Positions 43,712 to 52,248 of a stretch of DNA of 64,000 bases are shown piece by piece. A program made the translations under genes and the position numbers. The notes beneath the pieces were generated by a model. The model saw nothing but the letters and a program-made list of their open reading frames with translations. It had not been told where the DNA came from and did not search any database. Origin of the DNA: Corallococcus soli (lineage in GTDB: Bacteria; Myxococcota; Myxococcia; Myxococcales; Myxococcaceae); NCBI RefSeq assembly GCF_014930455.1, contig NZ_JAAIYO010000014.1, positions 62,001 through 126,000 of the forward strand. The letters are read 5' to 3'. Each line of letters starts with the position of its first letter. The first letter of the stretch is position 1.

Positions 43712-43990
43712 CTGTGGCGACGCATCAAGCCGCTGCTACCGGACCGTCCGGAGCACCCATTGGATTGCCATAACCCGCGAGTTCCCGACCACCAAGCCCT
43801 GGATGGGCTCCTCTTGGTGCTGCGCACGGGCATGTAATCTCCACACACGCATGGCGACTCCGCCCTTCGCCGCGCTGGCTCATTGAGCGGACCCCACTCT
43901 GCGTCAACCGCGTTCGACGACTGATCGTGGGCAGGGAAAGCGAGAAGACGCCTATGTAGAGATTCTGCACTTCGGCTGGGCATCACCACT
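43712..43990 (+). mobile_element. Internally deleted IS5-family transposase remnant
   Basis: From 43712: LWRRIKPLLPDRPEHPLDCH, VPDHQALDGLLLVLRTGM, then a stop. This is the N-terminus of IS5-type transposases (xxWxxIxPLLP ... AL.GxLxVLRTG). About 35 nt later PSPRWLIERTPLCVNRVRRL appears, the family C-terminus (RWxxERTxxWLxRxRRL), and a shifted frame continues DAYVEILHFGW. The catalytic DDE middle is absent. Terminal inverted repeats could not be defined by eye. It cannot transpose by itself. Confidence 0.75.
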
Positions 43991-44020
43991 CAGCTCCACT
44001 CGCTCCTGCCGGATAGGATA

Positions 44021-45670
44021 TTATCGCGCGACAAGACCGCGAATGCGCCCACCGCCGGTATCGTATGCGCCATCAGGGATGTTTACCGCATGGCCATTGC
44101 GCTTGATGGCGGCCCCTGCGGCGCCCCCGCTGGACGCGAAGACACAGGCTCCCGAAGGCTGCCCCGGCTGCCCATACCCGCCACCGTCACCGCCCAGGAC
44201 GATATAAGAACCGGGCCCCATCGACCCACCGGCATAGTCGCCGTCCTTCCCGCCCTCGCCTCCCGTATTTCCACCAGGGGCCCCAGGCGCACCGCTCCGG
44301 CCTCCATTGTCCTGACCGCAGAAAGCCAGCTCATCGGCAGGGCTGAGGCTGGAAGCCCCTGCACCTCCGGCCCCCCCCACGGCACCGGCACCGCCGCCGC
44401 CGCCTGCGTTCGAATTGCAGCCGGAGCCACCACCACCGCCACCGCCACCGCCCCAGATGTTGCCCTGATTGTTGATTGTGGTGGGCACCGTCAACACGAG
44501 GGCGTGGCCTCCCGGCAGACCGTCTCGGCTGCAGGAGCGCGGCTGTCCTCCGCCCCCTCCATTTCCTCCGGACCCCCCAGCGCCGCCCGCCCCCAGGATG
44601 CTGGCGTAGTTGTTGAAGTGGACGGTCGAGCCCGCGACAAGCATGCCCGTGGTCAGCGCGGGCGTGAGCGCAGAGGATGACCCCACGGCCGCGTTGACGT
44701 CCACGGTGACCTTTACCGGCCCGGAAGGACGCCCCAGTGCGGAGGCGATATCGAGGCTGGACGCATCCCGCACGACAACCATGTTGAGCCGGGCCTGCGA
44801 AAGCGGGATGGAACCGTTGAAGGGGGAATATTGGCTCATGTGACTCAGGACGGACACCTCTCCGAACTTCGACATGAAGTACTCTTCGATCTGCGTCTTC
44901 GAATTTCCACCGCCTGCGGTCCAGGTACCGATGCGCCAGCCCGTGGCATAAACGAGGTGATTGTTCGAGTACGGCTGTTGACGGGTCACAGGTTCGGAAG
45001 GCACGCGCTGAACCCTGGCCGCATCAATCCCGGTCACAGTGGAGCCTGAAGCATAGCCCGCCAACAGGACCGTACTCACGTTGTTCACGTAAGGTCCGGT
45101 CAATGTCACAGTGGTAGCCTTGTACGTAGCGATTCCAAGCTGGATGTTCGGCAGATTCTGATCAACCACCAGCGTGAAGTTGCCTCCTTCGTAGTTACTG
45201 AACAGGAAGATGTTTCCCGCTGTCAGGCTCACGGTGAATGGCGTGCTGACGCCAACGCTGGCCGTGCCGCCCTCCGGAACGTAGCGCACCTCGTAGGTTC
45301 CGCTTTGAACGGGAGCGGAGAACGTCAACAAGCCCGCTGATCCCGAAGGAACGTACTTCCTGGCCAGGTACGCAGCGGTGGCATCCCCGACGCGATAGAG
45401 ACCCACCCAATCACCCATGGAATGGGCCGAGGGAGCGGACCATGCAACGTTGATGGCCGCTCCTGCCCTGTAGGTGCTTGAGTCCACCGCGAGGAAATAG
45501 CTGACCGCACTTGGCTGCGCGACCTCCATCCCAGGGCTTCCCGGCGTGTCCTGCGTCATCGGCGGTAAAGCGGACGGCAGACCAGTGCCCCCGTCCTCAC
45601 CCGACGAACAGGCCAGCGCCGCGCCCGCGATGACCAAAACCGACCTGCGTACTCCTCGCATGATATCCAT
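44021..45670 (-). CDS. Lipoprotein with glycine-rich C-terminus, 549 aa
   Basis: The start at 45670 (MDIMRGVRRSVLV) has GGAG six nt upstream. Lipobox GAALACSSG anchors it. N-terminal half: beta-sandwich domains (YRAGAAINVAWSAPSAHSMG, DWVGLYRV, YEVRYVPEGG), similar to the Ig-like fold before many surface lipoprotein repeats. C-terminal 180 residues are glycine-rich, with runs of 8-9 Gly (GNIWGGGGGGGGGSG) and GGxGG repeats. Composition suggests a flexible or fibrous surface extension. Base composition is visibly lower in GC than flanking genes. It lies 25 nt downstream of another lipoprotein gene, same strand, so the two form an operon. Confidence 0.85.
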   Translation of the reverse strand: MDIMRGVRRSVLVIAGAALACSSGEDGGTGLPSALPPMTQDTPGSPGMEVAQPSAVSYFLAVDSSTYRAGAAINVAWSAPSAHSMGDWVGLYRVGDATAAYLARKYVPSGSAGLLTFSAPVQSGTYEVRYVPEGGTASVGVSTPFTVSLTAGNIFLFSNYEGGNFTLVVDQNLPNIQLGIATYKATTVTLTGPYVNNVSTVLLAGYASGSTVTGIDAARVQRVPSEPVTRQQPYSNNHLVYATGWRIGTWTAGGGNSKTQIEEYFMSKFGEVSVLSHMSQYSPFNGSIPLSQARLNMVVVRDASSLDIASALGRPSGPVKVTVDVNAAVGSSSALTPALTTGMLVAGSTVHFNNYASILGAGGAGGSGGNGGGGGQPRSCSRDGLPGGHALVLTVPTTINNQGNIWGGGGGGGGGSGCNSNAGGGGGAGAVGGAGGAGASSLSPADELAFCGQDNGGRSGAPGAPGGNTGGEGGKDGDYAGGSMGPGSYIVLGGDGGGYGQPGQPSGACVFASSGGAAGAAIKRNGHAVNIPDGAYDTGGGRIRGLVAR

Positions 45671-45695
45671 TCGCATCTCCGTGAAACCCAGGGCG

Positions 45696-46511
45696 TTATT
45701 CGCCATAGACCGTGAAGTTCGCGCTGCAGCTGGTGTTGCCGGTACAGCCAGCGCGGATTTGGTAGTAGCCAGCGGAGGGCACCTCGTAGAGCAGTTCCGA
45801 CGCGGAGCCGCATTCCGGAGCGTCATCGTTGCTGGCGACCTCGGAGTAGACCCCTGCAATCTGTTGGAAGAGCCGCAGGACGGTGTTACCGCTGCTTACC
45901 GAGGAGCCATATGCATTGCTCGCACAAGTGCTCACGCGGATGACCTCTCCGCCATTGAAGTAGTACTGCTTGTTGTAGGTGTTCTGCCGGGCTGCATTCG
46001 TGTTGCTTGCGCTATAGGGCACTACAGCCTTACGGCGGGAAATCCCCAGAGTGCCTTCGCAAGCTTCATTGGAGATGCATCCAGCCCAGACGGTATAGGT
46101 TCCCGAGGCGGGGGCGGTATAGGACAGACGGGACACAACTGGACACCCACTCCCGGGAGAAAATACCCCCCAGGACGTGACCTCCCCTCCCTGAGGATTC
46201 CGAAGACGAACGACGTTCGCGCCCCATGGATCTGGACTTGCCCCATTGAGGCCACAGGCACCAATCATGACTGCCTCGTTCGCCGCCAGATAAACGGGAA
46301 ACTGAGCGGAGTTGCCATTGGTCGCGCTAGCGGTGAACGCCGCGGAGTAATTGGACAACTCCAATTCCTGCTCAGATGTGGCCATGAACTTTCCGCCTTC
46401 CAGCACATCCCCCCCGCAGCCCGCGAGCAAGGCCGCCCATACCGCTCCCATCAAAAAAGCACGACTCACACCAACTCCCCAGCCAAGCAATCCCATGTCA
46501 GACACCGCCAT
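45696..46511 (-). CDS. Lipoprotein, 271 aa, beta-rich
   Basis: Signal peptide with lipobox AALLAGCGG. Two similar halves: ASATNGNSAQFPVYLAANEA, WAGCISNEACEGTLGI and, later, QQIAGVYSEVASNDDAPECG, IRAGCTGNTSCSANFTVYG. Both end with a GYY/GTYTVxAGC pattern, as in PPC (pre-peptidase C-terminal)-like domains, so it is probably two PPC-like beta-sandwiches. Each has paired Cys for disulphides. Lower GC and more Asn/Ser/Tyr than the chromosome average here suggest horizontal origin. First gene of a two-gene operon. Confidence 0.85.
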   Translation of the reverse strand: MAVSDMGLLGWGVGVSRAFLMGAVWAALLAGCGGDVLEGGKFMATSEQELELSNYSAAFTASATNGNSAQFPVYLAANEAVMIGACGLNGASPDPWGANVVRLRNPQGGEVTSWGVFSPGSGCPVVSRLSYTAPASGTYTVWAGCISNEACEGTLGISRRKAVVPYSASNTNAARQNTYNKQYYFNGGEVIRVSTCASNAYGSSVSSGNTVLRLFQQIAGVYSEVASNDDAPECGSASELLYEVPSAGYYQIRAGCTGNTSCSANFTVYGE

Positions 46512-47492
46512 GAAGGCTCACCCTCACTTAGACAATTATTTCGCACATATCCCTAAATCCCGAAGACCTGTAAAGATGGCATAAACAGGACCCACGCGAG
46601 TTCAAAGATTCCCAGGGAGGGCCATCCGCGGCACCACGGCTTTCGCGTCAGATTCGACCCGGTTGGGTTGCAACCGAACTCCTCTCTTCCACGTCGACAG
46701 CGCAGTGCGTCGCGTCCTCGTTCGTACGATGTCGCGAGGGCATGCCAAGGACCACGGGCCCGCGCCGAGCCCCCTCGGCGTATCCAGCCCGGAATGGCAA
46801 ACGCCAGCTTTCCGGGAAGCAGCAGCGTCTTGCTTGGCCTCCTGAATTCTCAAGCCCCACCAAGCCGCCAGCGCGATAGCGAGCCGGGAAACGCTGGGTG
46901 TTGCGCGGTATCGTCCCCAGGTCCTCGGCAATCCGCTGATGGGGAAGGACCCGGGTGCTCATCAGTACGGCCTATTCCACTCGCCGCGTCCTCTCCCTAT
47001 TGGCTGCCGCCTCATGCCCCGCTCTCGCCTCCTCCGCACCTGCGTGGGGACCTGAAATGGTCACGGTTCGGCGCCTGGAACGAAGACGCCGTGGAGCCGC
47101 GTGAGGTTTGCCCGAAGCGGAGGCACCAGGGACACCACACTCCTAAAAGGTTCCAACCCAGTGAAGAGCAGGTGTCAGGGGCCGTGGCAACGGACCGCAT
47201 CCGGGACAGCCAAGCGGATCGCGACTCCTGCTTGCTCAGGACAAGCCGCTCACGGCCGGTTGCTCTTCGCCCGCGCGCGGAGGAAGGGTCAAGGGCTCAG
47301 AACCGTCCAGGTTTCGGCGTCGCCGTCCCTTGACGCTCCCGAGCTGCACGGGACTGCGGTCCGATGGGGCGGCCCGTGCCTCTCTTCTGGCTATATTCGC
47401 GGCGGCCCTGGTCCTGCTGGCGACGGGCAGCGCACCGGGTGCTCGCGACGCCCCTGGGGTGAGTCCTGCCGGTGAATCGGGAGAGCCTGCCC
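46512..47492. other. Intergenic region of about 980 nt without a convincing intact gene
   Basis: Upstream of the lipoprotein operon there is an AT-rich patch (46530-46560) likely to hold its promoter. A possible IS630-type fragment is listed separately. Near 46985-47050 the plus strand reads RRVLSLLAAASCPALASSAP, like a signal peptide, but the frame degenerates after about 40 codons. Longer open frames in 46668-47475 have atypical composition and no recognisable ends; I do not call them genes. Confidence 0.5.
46756..46962 (-). mobile_element. Possible IS630-type transposase N-terminal fragment
   Basis: HQRIAEDLGTIPRNTQRFPA followed by RYRAGGLVGLE resembles the first helix-turn-helix of IS630-like transposases (RIAxxLGxxxRxVQRWxxRYxxGGLxGL). 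Similarity fades after about 60 residues and no DDE domain is present. Moderate to low confidence. Confidence 0.4.
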
Positions 47493-48281
47493 ATGGCGGT
47501 GGAGCTGCGAATCGCGTCGTACAACATCCTGGCGGACGCCTACGTCAAGCCCGAGTGGTTCCCGCACACGCCCGCGGACGTCCTCCGGCCGCGGTGGCGC
47601 CAGGATGCGTTGGCCCGCAGGATCGCGGGGCTGGACGCGGACATCGTCTGCCTGCAGGAGGTGGAGCCCGACCGCTTCGCCGCGCTCCAGCAGGCAATGG
47701 AGGCGCACGGGTACTCGGGCGTGCTGGCCCTGAAGCAACAGGGCCGGCCTGACGGCTGCGCGGTGTTCCACCGCATGGAGCGTTGCCTCGGGCAACGGGC
47801 CCACTACTTCAGGGACCGGCTGGAGGACGGGCGCATCTCGGGGCACCTGGCGCTGGTCGTGGACTTCGACGTCGGAGGGGACCGGCTGCGCGTGGCGTGC
47901 ACGCACCTGCGCTGGGACCGGCCGGACAGACCCGTGGAGCAACACCAGGGGATGCAGGAGGCGGCCGAGCTGATCGAAGAGCTGGTCCGGCAGGATCCGG
48001 AGGCCCTCTGGGTGGTGTGCGGCGACTTCAACGCCCAGCCCGGGGAACCGCTGGTCCGAGCGTTCGCGGCGGCCGGGCTGATTGATGCCTACGAAGGGCA
48101 GCACCAGCCGACGTGCAACGCGAACGGCAGGGCCAAGGCGATCGACTTCATCTTCCACTCGCGCGAGTTGCAGGCGCAGCCGGTCCGGCTGCCGGAGCTG
48201 GACGACCGTACGCCCATGCCGTCGGAAACCGAGCCCTCGGATCACCTGCCGATCACCGCGCGACTGCTGCGCCCCTCGTGA
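47493..48281 (+). CDS. Endonuclease/exonuclease/phosphatase-family hydrolase
   Basis: 262 aa from ATG 47493 (GGGAGA upstream). All EEP motifs are present: Asn in IASYNILAD, catalytic Glu in VCLQEVE, VCGDFNAQPGE, AIDFIFHS and the final SDHLPIT. The protein is Mg-dependent. The tight CCR4-like spacing (YNILAD, then LQEVE) favours an RNA/deadenylase-like or nuclease branch, but phosphodiesterase or sphingomyelinase-like members share these residues. No signal peptide, so cytoplasmic. Confidence 0.92.
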   Translation: MAVELRIASYNILADAYVKPEWFPHTPADVLRPRWRQDALARRIAGLDADIVCLQEVEPDRFAALQQAMEAHGYSGVLALKQQGRPDGCAVFHRMERCLGQRAHYFRDRLEDGRISGHLALVVDFDVGGDRLRVACTHLRWDRPDRPVEQHQGMQEAAELIEELVRQDPEALWVVCGDFNAQPGEPLVRAFAAAGLIDAYEGQHQPTCNANGRAKAIDFIFHSRELQAQPVRLPELDDRTPMPSETEPSDHLPITARLLRPS

Positions 48282-48341
48282 GCCGTCGCCAGAAGACGTC
48301 CCAACCCCGTCACGCCCTGGGCCGGACGACGTCCGCCCTCC

Positions 48342-48848
48342 TCAGAGCATGGGTGAGAAGGGTTTCTTGAGGGTCAGCGTGAGGCCGAGCTCCCGGCCAT
48401 ACGGGAGGCGACCCGACACGTCCCTCCCCTCCTGGAACGGGAGGCTCAAGCGGACTCCCACCGAGCCGTAGCCGAAGCCAAGGAAGGGCCCCAGGTGGAG
48501 CGACGTCGTGGGCCGGTGGGCCGCGGACCCCGTCTCGTGGGCCACTCCCGTCTCCATCCCGAAGATCAGGAAATTGCCCTGGACTCCGCCACACAGCCGC
48601 GCGTGGTCGCCATCCATCCACTGCGCCTGCCCGAAGACGCCCACCGCGCCTGACCTGAAGGAACCCATGCGGTTGTTGTGCATCGCCAGGTTGAGCGTGG
48701 ACTCCAGGCCCACACCCCAGGCGGTGTCGTCCCCCTGGCGGCGGCTCACGCTCAGCAACGGCCCCACCGTGAACCAGGGCTGAGGAGAGCCGTCAGTCGT
48801 CGGATCGATGGCTGGGACCACCAGGGCGAGCAGGGTCAGGGCGTTCAT
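48342..48848 (-). CDS. Small exported protein, probable beta-barrel, 168 aa
   Basis: ATG 48848; TATCCT lies exactly 6 nt upstream and no ribosome-binding site exists, as in other leaderless candidates. N-terminal hydrophobic segment MNALTLLALVVPAI. The remainder shows alternating strands with Gly and aromatic residues (GVGLESTLNLAMHNNRMGSF, GFGYGSVGVRLSLPFQEG) and a terminal strand LGLTLTLKKPFSPML, compatible with an outer-membrane or autotransporter-like barrel of about 8 strands. Family not recognised. Confidence 0.75.
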   Translation of the reverse strand: MNALTLLALVVPAIDPTTDGSPQPWFTVGPLLSVSRRQGDDTAWGVGLESTLNLAMHNNRMGSFRSGAVGVFGQAQWMDGDHARLCGGVQGNFLIFGMETGVAHETGSAAHRPTTSLHLGPFLGFGYGSVGVRLSLPFQEGRDVSGRLPYGRELGLTLTLKKPFSPML

Positions 48849-48945
48849 GGCACCAGGATATGGGGAAACCACCCCCGCGCCGGGCTCCACTCCCGACACT
48901 GTCCGTGCGGTAGCGAAGCCCGAGGAGCGCGCCGAGGCGGCCGTC

Positions 48946-49617
48946 TCAAGGCGCGACGAAGAGGCTCTCGCCGCTGGCCAGGCGCCTGCGGGCCGCCCGC
49001 TCATCGAGCTTGATGACGATCTTCGGGTCCTCGTCCGCCTGCTCCTCCGGGGAGAGGGACTCCCACTCCTCCAGGTCCAGCACCTCCGGCACCACGAGCG
49101 CGCGCAGGTCGGGAGGGTTCTGCGAACGGATGGGCGTGCGCCCGTGCATCACGTAGTGCGTGAGGTATTTCGCGCGCAGCCCGGACGGATCTCCAAAGAG
49201 GGTGAGCCATGCGCCTGAACCGGAGTCGACGATTTCTGCCTCCACCACGCCCGCCGCGTACGTCACGCTGTCGGCGGAGCACGCGACGAGCACCTCCTTC
49301 ACGCGCAGCGTCCCGATGCAGACGAAGGAGAAGCCGACGCCCACGAAGAGGTTGCGGCACGTGACGTCTCCAAACACCACGAGGACGCCCTCGTCGTGCC
49401 CCGCGGCCTCCACCAGCACGTTGCCTTCGACCTCCAGGTCCCCCATCACCAGCGTGTAGGCATTGGGAGGCCGCCACACCGTGGCGCCCGTCTCCTTCAC
49501 CTGTGCGGGCTGGGCCCACGGCTCCTCCACGTCCAGGGTGAAGAGGTCCTCCACGAACTTCCGCAGCGGCTCCGGCGCGGACTGGAGCTGGGGCGGAGCG
49601 GTGGGTCTGGGGGGCAT
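48946..49617 (-). CDS. Hypothetical soluble protein, 223 aa
   Basis: ATG 49617 with AAGGAA 8 nt upstream. Central region (DLEVEGNVLVEAAGHDEGVL, VVFGDVTCRNLFVG, FVCIGTLRVKEVLVAC) has the short repeating strand pattern of bactofilin or polymer-forming/beta-helix proteins. The C-terminus is acidic. No signal peptide. Isolated minus-strand gene between the barrel-like gene and a divergent DUF4328 gene. Confidence 0.78.
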   Translation of the reverse strand: MPPRPTAPPQLQSAPEPLRKFVEDLFTLDVEEPWAQPAQVKETGATVWRPPNAYTLVMGDLEVEGNVLVEAAGHDEGVLVVFGDVTCRNLFVGVGFSFVCIGTLRVKEVLVACSADSVTYAAGVVEAEIVDSGSGAWLTLFGDPSGLRAKYLTHYVMHGRTPIRSQNPPDLRALVVPEVLDLEEWESLSPEEQADEDPKIVIKLDERAARRRLASGESLFVAP

Positions 49618-49779
49618 GCGGGTGGTTCCTTCCGGTGTGGGGTTTCCTGGACTCCTCCTGCCCGGGGAAGGCGCGGGGAGCAACCGCATTCGTCACCCGA
49701 GGGACGACGCTCCGCCAGGGCGGCCCGGCGCGGGCGGGGATTGACGAGGCATTGAAGACAGGCGCTAATCCCTCTCTTC

Positions 49780-50598
49780 ATGAGCGATGTCGAAGAGGGG
49801 GAAGCCACGGTCAGACCCATGTGTGCTCAGCATCCCGGCCGGGATGCGGTCCTCACCTGTGCGCGCTGTGGAAGGTATGCCTGCTCCGGGTGTGAGCGCG
49901 CGGAGGGCCGGTGCCGCGAGTGCGCGCAGCAGGCAGCGCTGGCCGTGCCGGACTCCCGGGCCCGGGCGCGTCGGGCGGTGCGGTTCCTCCAGGTCGCGGC
50001 GGGGATGGACCTGCTGGCGCTCTTCTCCTACGCCATCCTGTTCGCCGGGGCCGGCGACGACACGAGCCTCTGGGAGGATGGCGCGAACAGCGTGGTGTTC
50101 CTGAGCTTGTTCTCCAGCCTCGCGGCGCAGGTGGGCCTCCTGATGTGGTTCCACCGACTCGTGCGTCAGCTCAATGCGCAGGGGGCGGACATGGGGGTGA
50201 CGCCCTCGATGGCGGTCTGGTGGTGGCTCATCCCCTTCGCCAACTGGGTGAAGCCCTTCCAGCTCATGAAGGACGCGGCGGAGCGGCTGGGCGGGGCGCA
50301 CTTCGCCGCCGCGCTGCCCATCAGCCTCTGGTGGGGTGCGAACATCCTGGCGAGGCTCCTGGACCAGGTGGGCCGGCAGGTGGCGAAGGCGGGGGTGAAG
50401 GCGGGGGCATTCGACTCGGTGGATGGGACCTCCTCGCACCTGATTGGCATCATCAGCTCCCTGTGCCTCGTGGCCACGGCGCTCTTCTGCGTGCAGATCA
50501 TCCGGGCGCTCCAGGAACGGATGGACCAGCGCCGCGAGGGCTACGAGGCCGTGGACGGGGCACCCGCGCCGGTGGAGGACGTGGCCGAGGCCGCGTAG
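49780..50598 (+). CDS. B-box/zinc-ribbon-headed DUF4328 membrane protein
   Basis: 272 aa. Cys/His-rich head CAQHPGRDAVLTCARCGRYA then CSGCERAEGRCREC (residues 15-48) fits a B-box-type zinc finger. The DUF4328 domain follows: five or so membrane segments with FLQVAAGMDLLALFSYAILF and the conserved VTPSMAVWWWLIPFANWVKP. DUF4328 proteins are membrane-bound with unknown role. No clear ribosome-binding site. Convergent with the MazG-like gene. Confidence 0.9.
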   Translation: MSDVEEGEATVRPMCAQHPGRDAVLTCARCGRYACSGCERAEGRCRECAQQAALAVPDSRARARRAVRFLQVAAGMDLLALFSYAILFAGAGDDTSLWEDGANSVVFLSLFSSLAAQVGLLMWFHRLVRQLNAQGADMGVTPSMAVWWWLIPFANWVKPFQLMKDAAERLGGAHFAAALPISLWWGANILARLLDQVGRQVAKAGVKAGAFDSVDGTSSHLIGIISSLCLVATALFCVQIIRALQERMDQRREGYEAVDGAPAPVEDVAEAA

Positions 50599-50631
50599 GC
50601 CGGCGGCTCCGGACGGTGCGCCAAGGCGGCT

Positions 50632-50955
50632 TCAGGGCCAGGTGCGCTGCTGGTTGCGCGCGTTCTTCTCCCGGAAGGCCTGCTCCAGGTCCACACCCGC
50701 GCGGTTCGCGATGGCGAGCAGGTAGTTGAGGACGTCCACCAGCTCCTCCCCCACATGGGCCCGCGCCTGGGCAGCCTGCGCCTCCGGGGCTGGCTTCTCG
50801 TACTGGCGCACGGCCTTGAACAACTCGCCCACCTCCTCGCCCATCCGGAAGCAGTTGTGGACCAGGTCCTGCTGGAGCCAGCCGTGCAGCGCTTCCAGGT
50901 CGTGGATGTAGCGCTGGTACTCCGGCATCGCGGCGCGCTCGGGGAGTTCAATCAT
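50632..50955 (-). CDS. MazG-like nucleotide pyrophosphohydrolase
   Basis: 107 aa from MIELPERAAM. Helical MazG/all-alpha NTP-PPase fold: GEEVGELFKAVRQ carries the EExxE metal-binding motif and EELVDVLNYLLAIANRAG the downstream ExxD. Such enzymes hydrolyse NTPs to NMP plus PPi for housecleaning. Single-domain form, not the duplicated E. coli MazG. Expressed alone. Confidence 0.9.
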   Translation of the reverse strand: MIELPERAAMPEYQRYIHDLEALHGWLQQDLVHNCFRMGEEVGELFKAVRQYEKPAPEAQAAQARAHVGEELVDVLNYLLAIANRAGVDLEQAFREKNARNQQRTWP

Positions 50956-51091
50956 GCCCACCGTGCTCCGTCAGTGGCGGGTGGCTGTCAACCCATCCGT
51001 GGAGGGCGGAGGAGCTTGCCCTCGCGCAGGTTCCGGGCGACCTCCAGGCCCGACACCTGCCCTGCGAAGGGGCAGGCGTGGGACGAGCGTC

Positions 51092-51520
51092 TCACATCAG
51101 CTTCGCCATGATCTCGCGCTCGCGCTGATCGAGCTTGATGGAGGCGAGCGCCCAGTCGATGAGTTCGTCCGTGACGGCTGCGTCGAGACCGAAGGCCTTG
51201 GCGGCCTCGTTCACGGACGCGCGCTCCTCGGCCGCGACCTCTCCGTCGGCGCAGGCCACCTCGACGAGCATGCGCAGCAGGGAGACGCGCAGCTCGCGAA
51301 TCTCAATCTTGCTGACGATGTCGGTGAGGCGACCAGGCTTCTGGAACTCCCCCTCGATGAGCGCCGCGACCTGCTCGTCGCGGGGCGACAGGCCGATGCC
51401 CAGCACCACCTCATCGAGCTGCTGGCGCTCATCCTCAGTGACGCGGCCATCGCTCGCCGCCACGTTGGCCATGGCCTGGACGAACGCCAGCAACTGCTCC
51501 TGAGGGTACTCGCGCGTCAT
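51092..51520 (-). CDS. TerB-family protein
   Basis: 142 aa, AGGAG five nt before the ATG. The TerB fold is visible as two similar helical halves: FVQAMANVAASDGRVTEDER and MLVEVACADGEVAAEERASV, each with an acidic Asp/Glu ion-binding loop (DGRVTEDE, DGEVAAEE). TerB proteins bind divalent metal and act in stress or membrane-associated complexes. There is no ter operon around it; these solo copies are common and of unknown role. Confidence 0.92.
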   Translation of the reverse strand: MTREYPQEQLLAFVQAMANVAASDGRVTEDERQQLDEVVLGIGLSPRDEQVAALIEGEFQKPGRLTDIVSKIEIRELRVSLLRMLVEVACADGEVAAEERASVNEAAKAFGLDAAVTDELIDWALASIKLDQREREIMAKLM

Positions 51521-51665
51521 GACATCTCCTGGGTGAGCGGCGCGGGTCTGGCCGGGAACTCACGGTCAGACGCGGAGCCGGGCTGTTCAGCGACACAGGA
51601 TAATGGGCCCCCGAGAGGATCGAAAACGGTTTCGTCCATCCCTGCCCCACTCCGCCGCTGCCTCC

Positions 51666-52217
51666 TCACCTCGAGCGTGCGGCAGGAGCAAGGCGCTGGA
51701 GCCCCATGGCGAGCCAGGCGGCCATGAGCTTCAGGATGAACCGAGGAGGAACGGTCGGGTAGGCGGGGAGGTCTTCCGGGAGCGCGGGGCCCGGCGGCCT
51801 GGAGCGGGTGTTGATGCGCATCCGTAGAGCTGGGGGCTCGCCTTGGAGCCGCGCCCGGAACACCGAAACCCAATGCTCGCCCCCGTCGAAGCGCAGGAAC
51901 ATGGCGGAGCCGCAGCAGGTGGCGACGACCCGGTTCGTGGGCGACGCCTCCCGGAGCTTGTAGTCCTTCAAGAGCGCGCTGCCACGGGTGCAGCGGAAGC
52001 GGTCCTTCCGGTAGAGGAGGTAGGCCGTCCCACCGTCGGCCTCCTGGGAGGGCTGGCCCCCCGGAAGGCCTTCAATCTGGCGCGATCCGGCCTGGCAGTC
52101 ATCGCAATAGCAGACGGCCCCTACGATGGGAGCGCCCCGCAGTTCGAGTTCGACACGCCCACAGGAGCACCGGGCCCAGGAGGTGTTCGTCGGCGGAGAC
52201 GGTTCGTTGGCGTTCAT
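51666..52217 (-). CDS. GFA/DUF6151-like zinc-binding protein
   Basis: 183 aa from MNANEPSPP. Zinc-ligand pattern CSCG (25-28), CYCDDC (44-49) and, after the mid-strand, ATCCGSAMF, as in the GFA (formaldehyde-activating, Mss4-like) fold. The residues after are DUF6151-like (INTRSRPPGPALPEDLPAYP). GFA proteins are mostly uncharacterised; the glutathione-dependent formaldehyde chemistry has been questioned. A 31-nt gap separates it from the DUF4091 gene upstream, so co-transcription is possible. Confidence 0.85.
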   Translation of the reverse strand: MNANEPSPPTNTSWARCSCGRVELELRGAPIVGAVCYCDDCQAGSRQIEGLPGGQPSQEADGGTAYLLYRKDRFRCTRGSALLKDYKLREASPTNRVVATCCGSAMFLRFDGGEHWVSVFRARLQGEPPALRMRINTRSRPPGPALPEDLPAYPTVPPRFILKLMAAWLAMGLQRLAPAARSR

Positions 52218-52248
52218 GGGGCCACGATGCTCCTGGCGCATGACAGCC

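Noticed and set aside
43708-43989. Minus-strand open frame of 93 codons
   Set aside because: The plus strand of the same region encodes recognisable IS5 transposase ends, so the minus frame is a shadow.
46668-47333. 221-codon plus-strand open frame in the 46.5-47.5 kb gap
   Set aside because: Low-complexity Ser/Arg/Pro composition, no ribosome-binding site and no recognisable domain.
51092-51520. Tellurite-resistance (ter) operon
   Set aside because: Only a single TerB-like gene is present, with no TerC, TerD or TerE neighbours.
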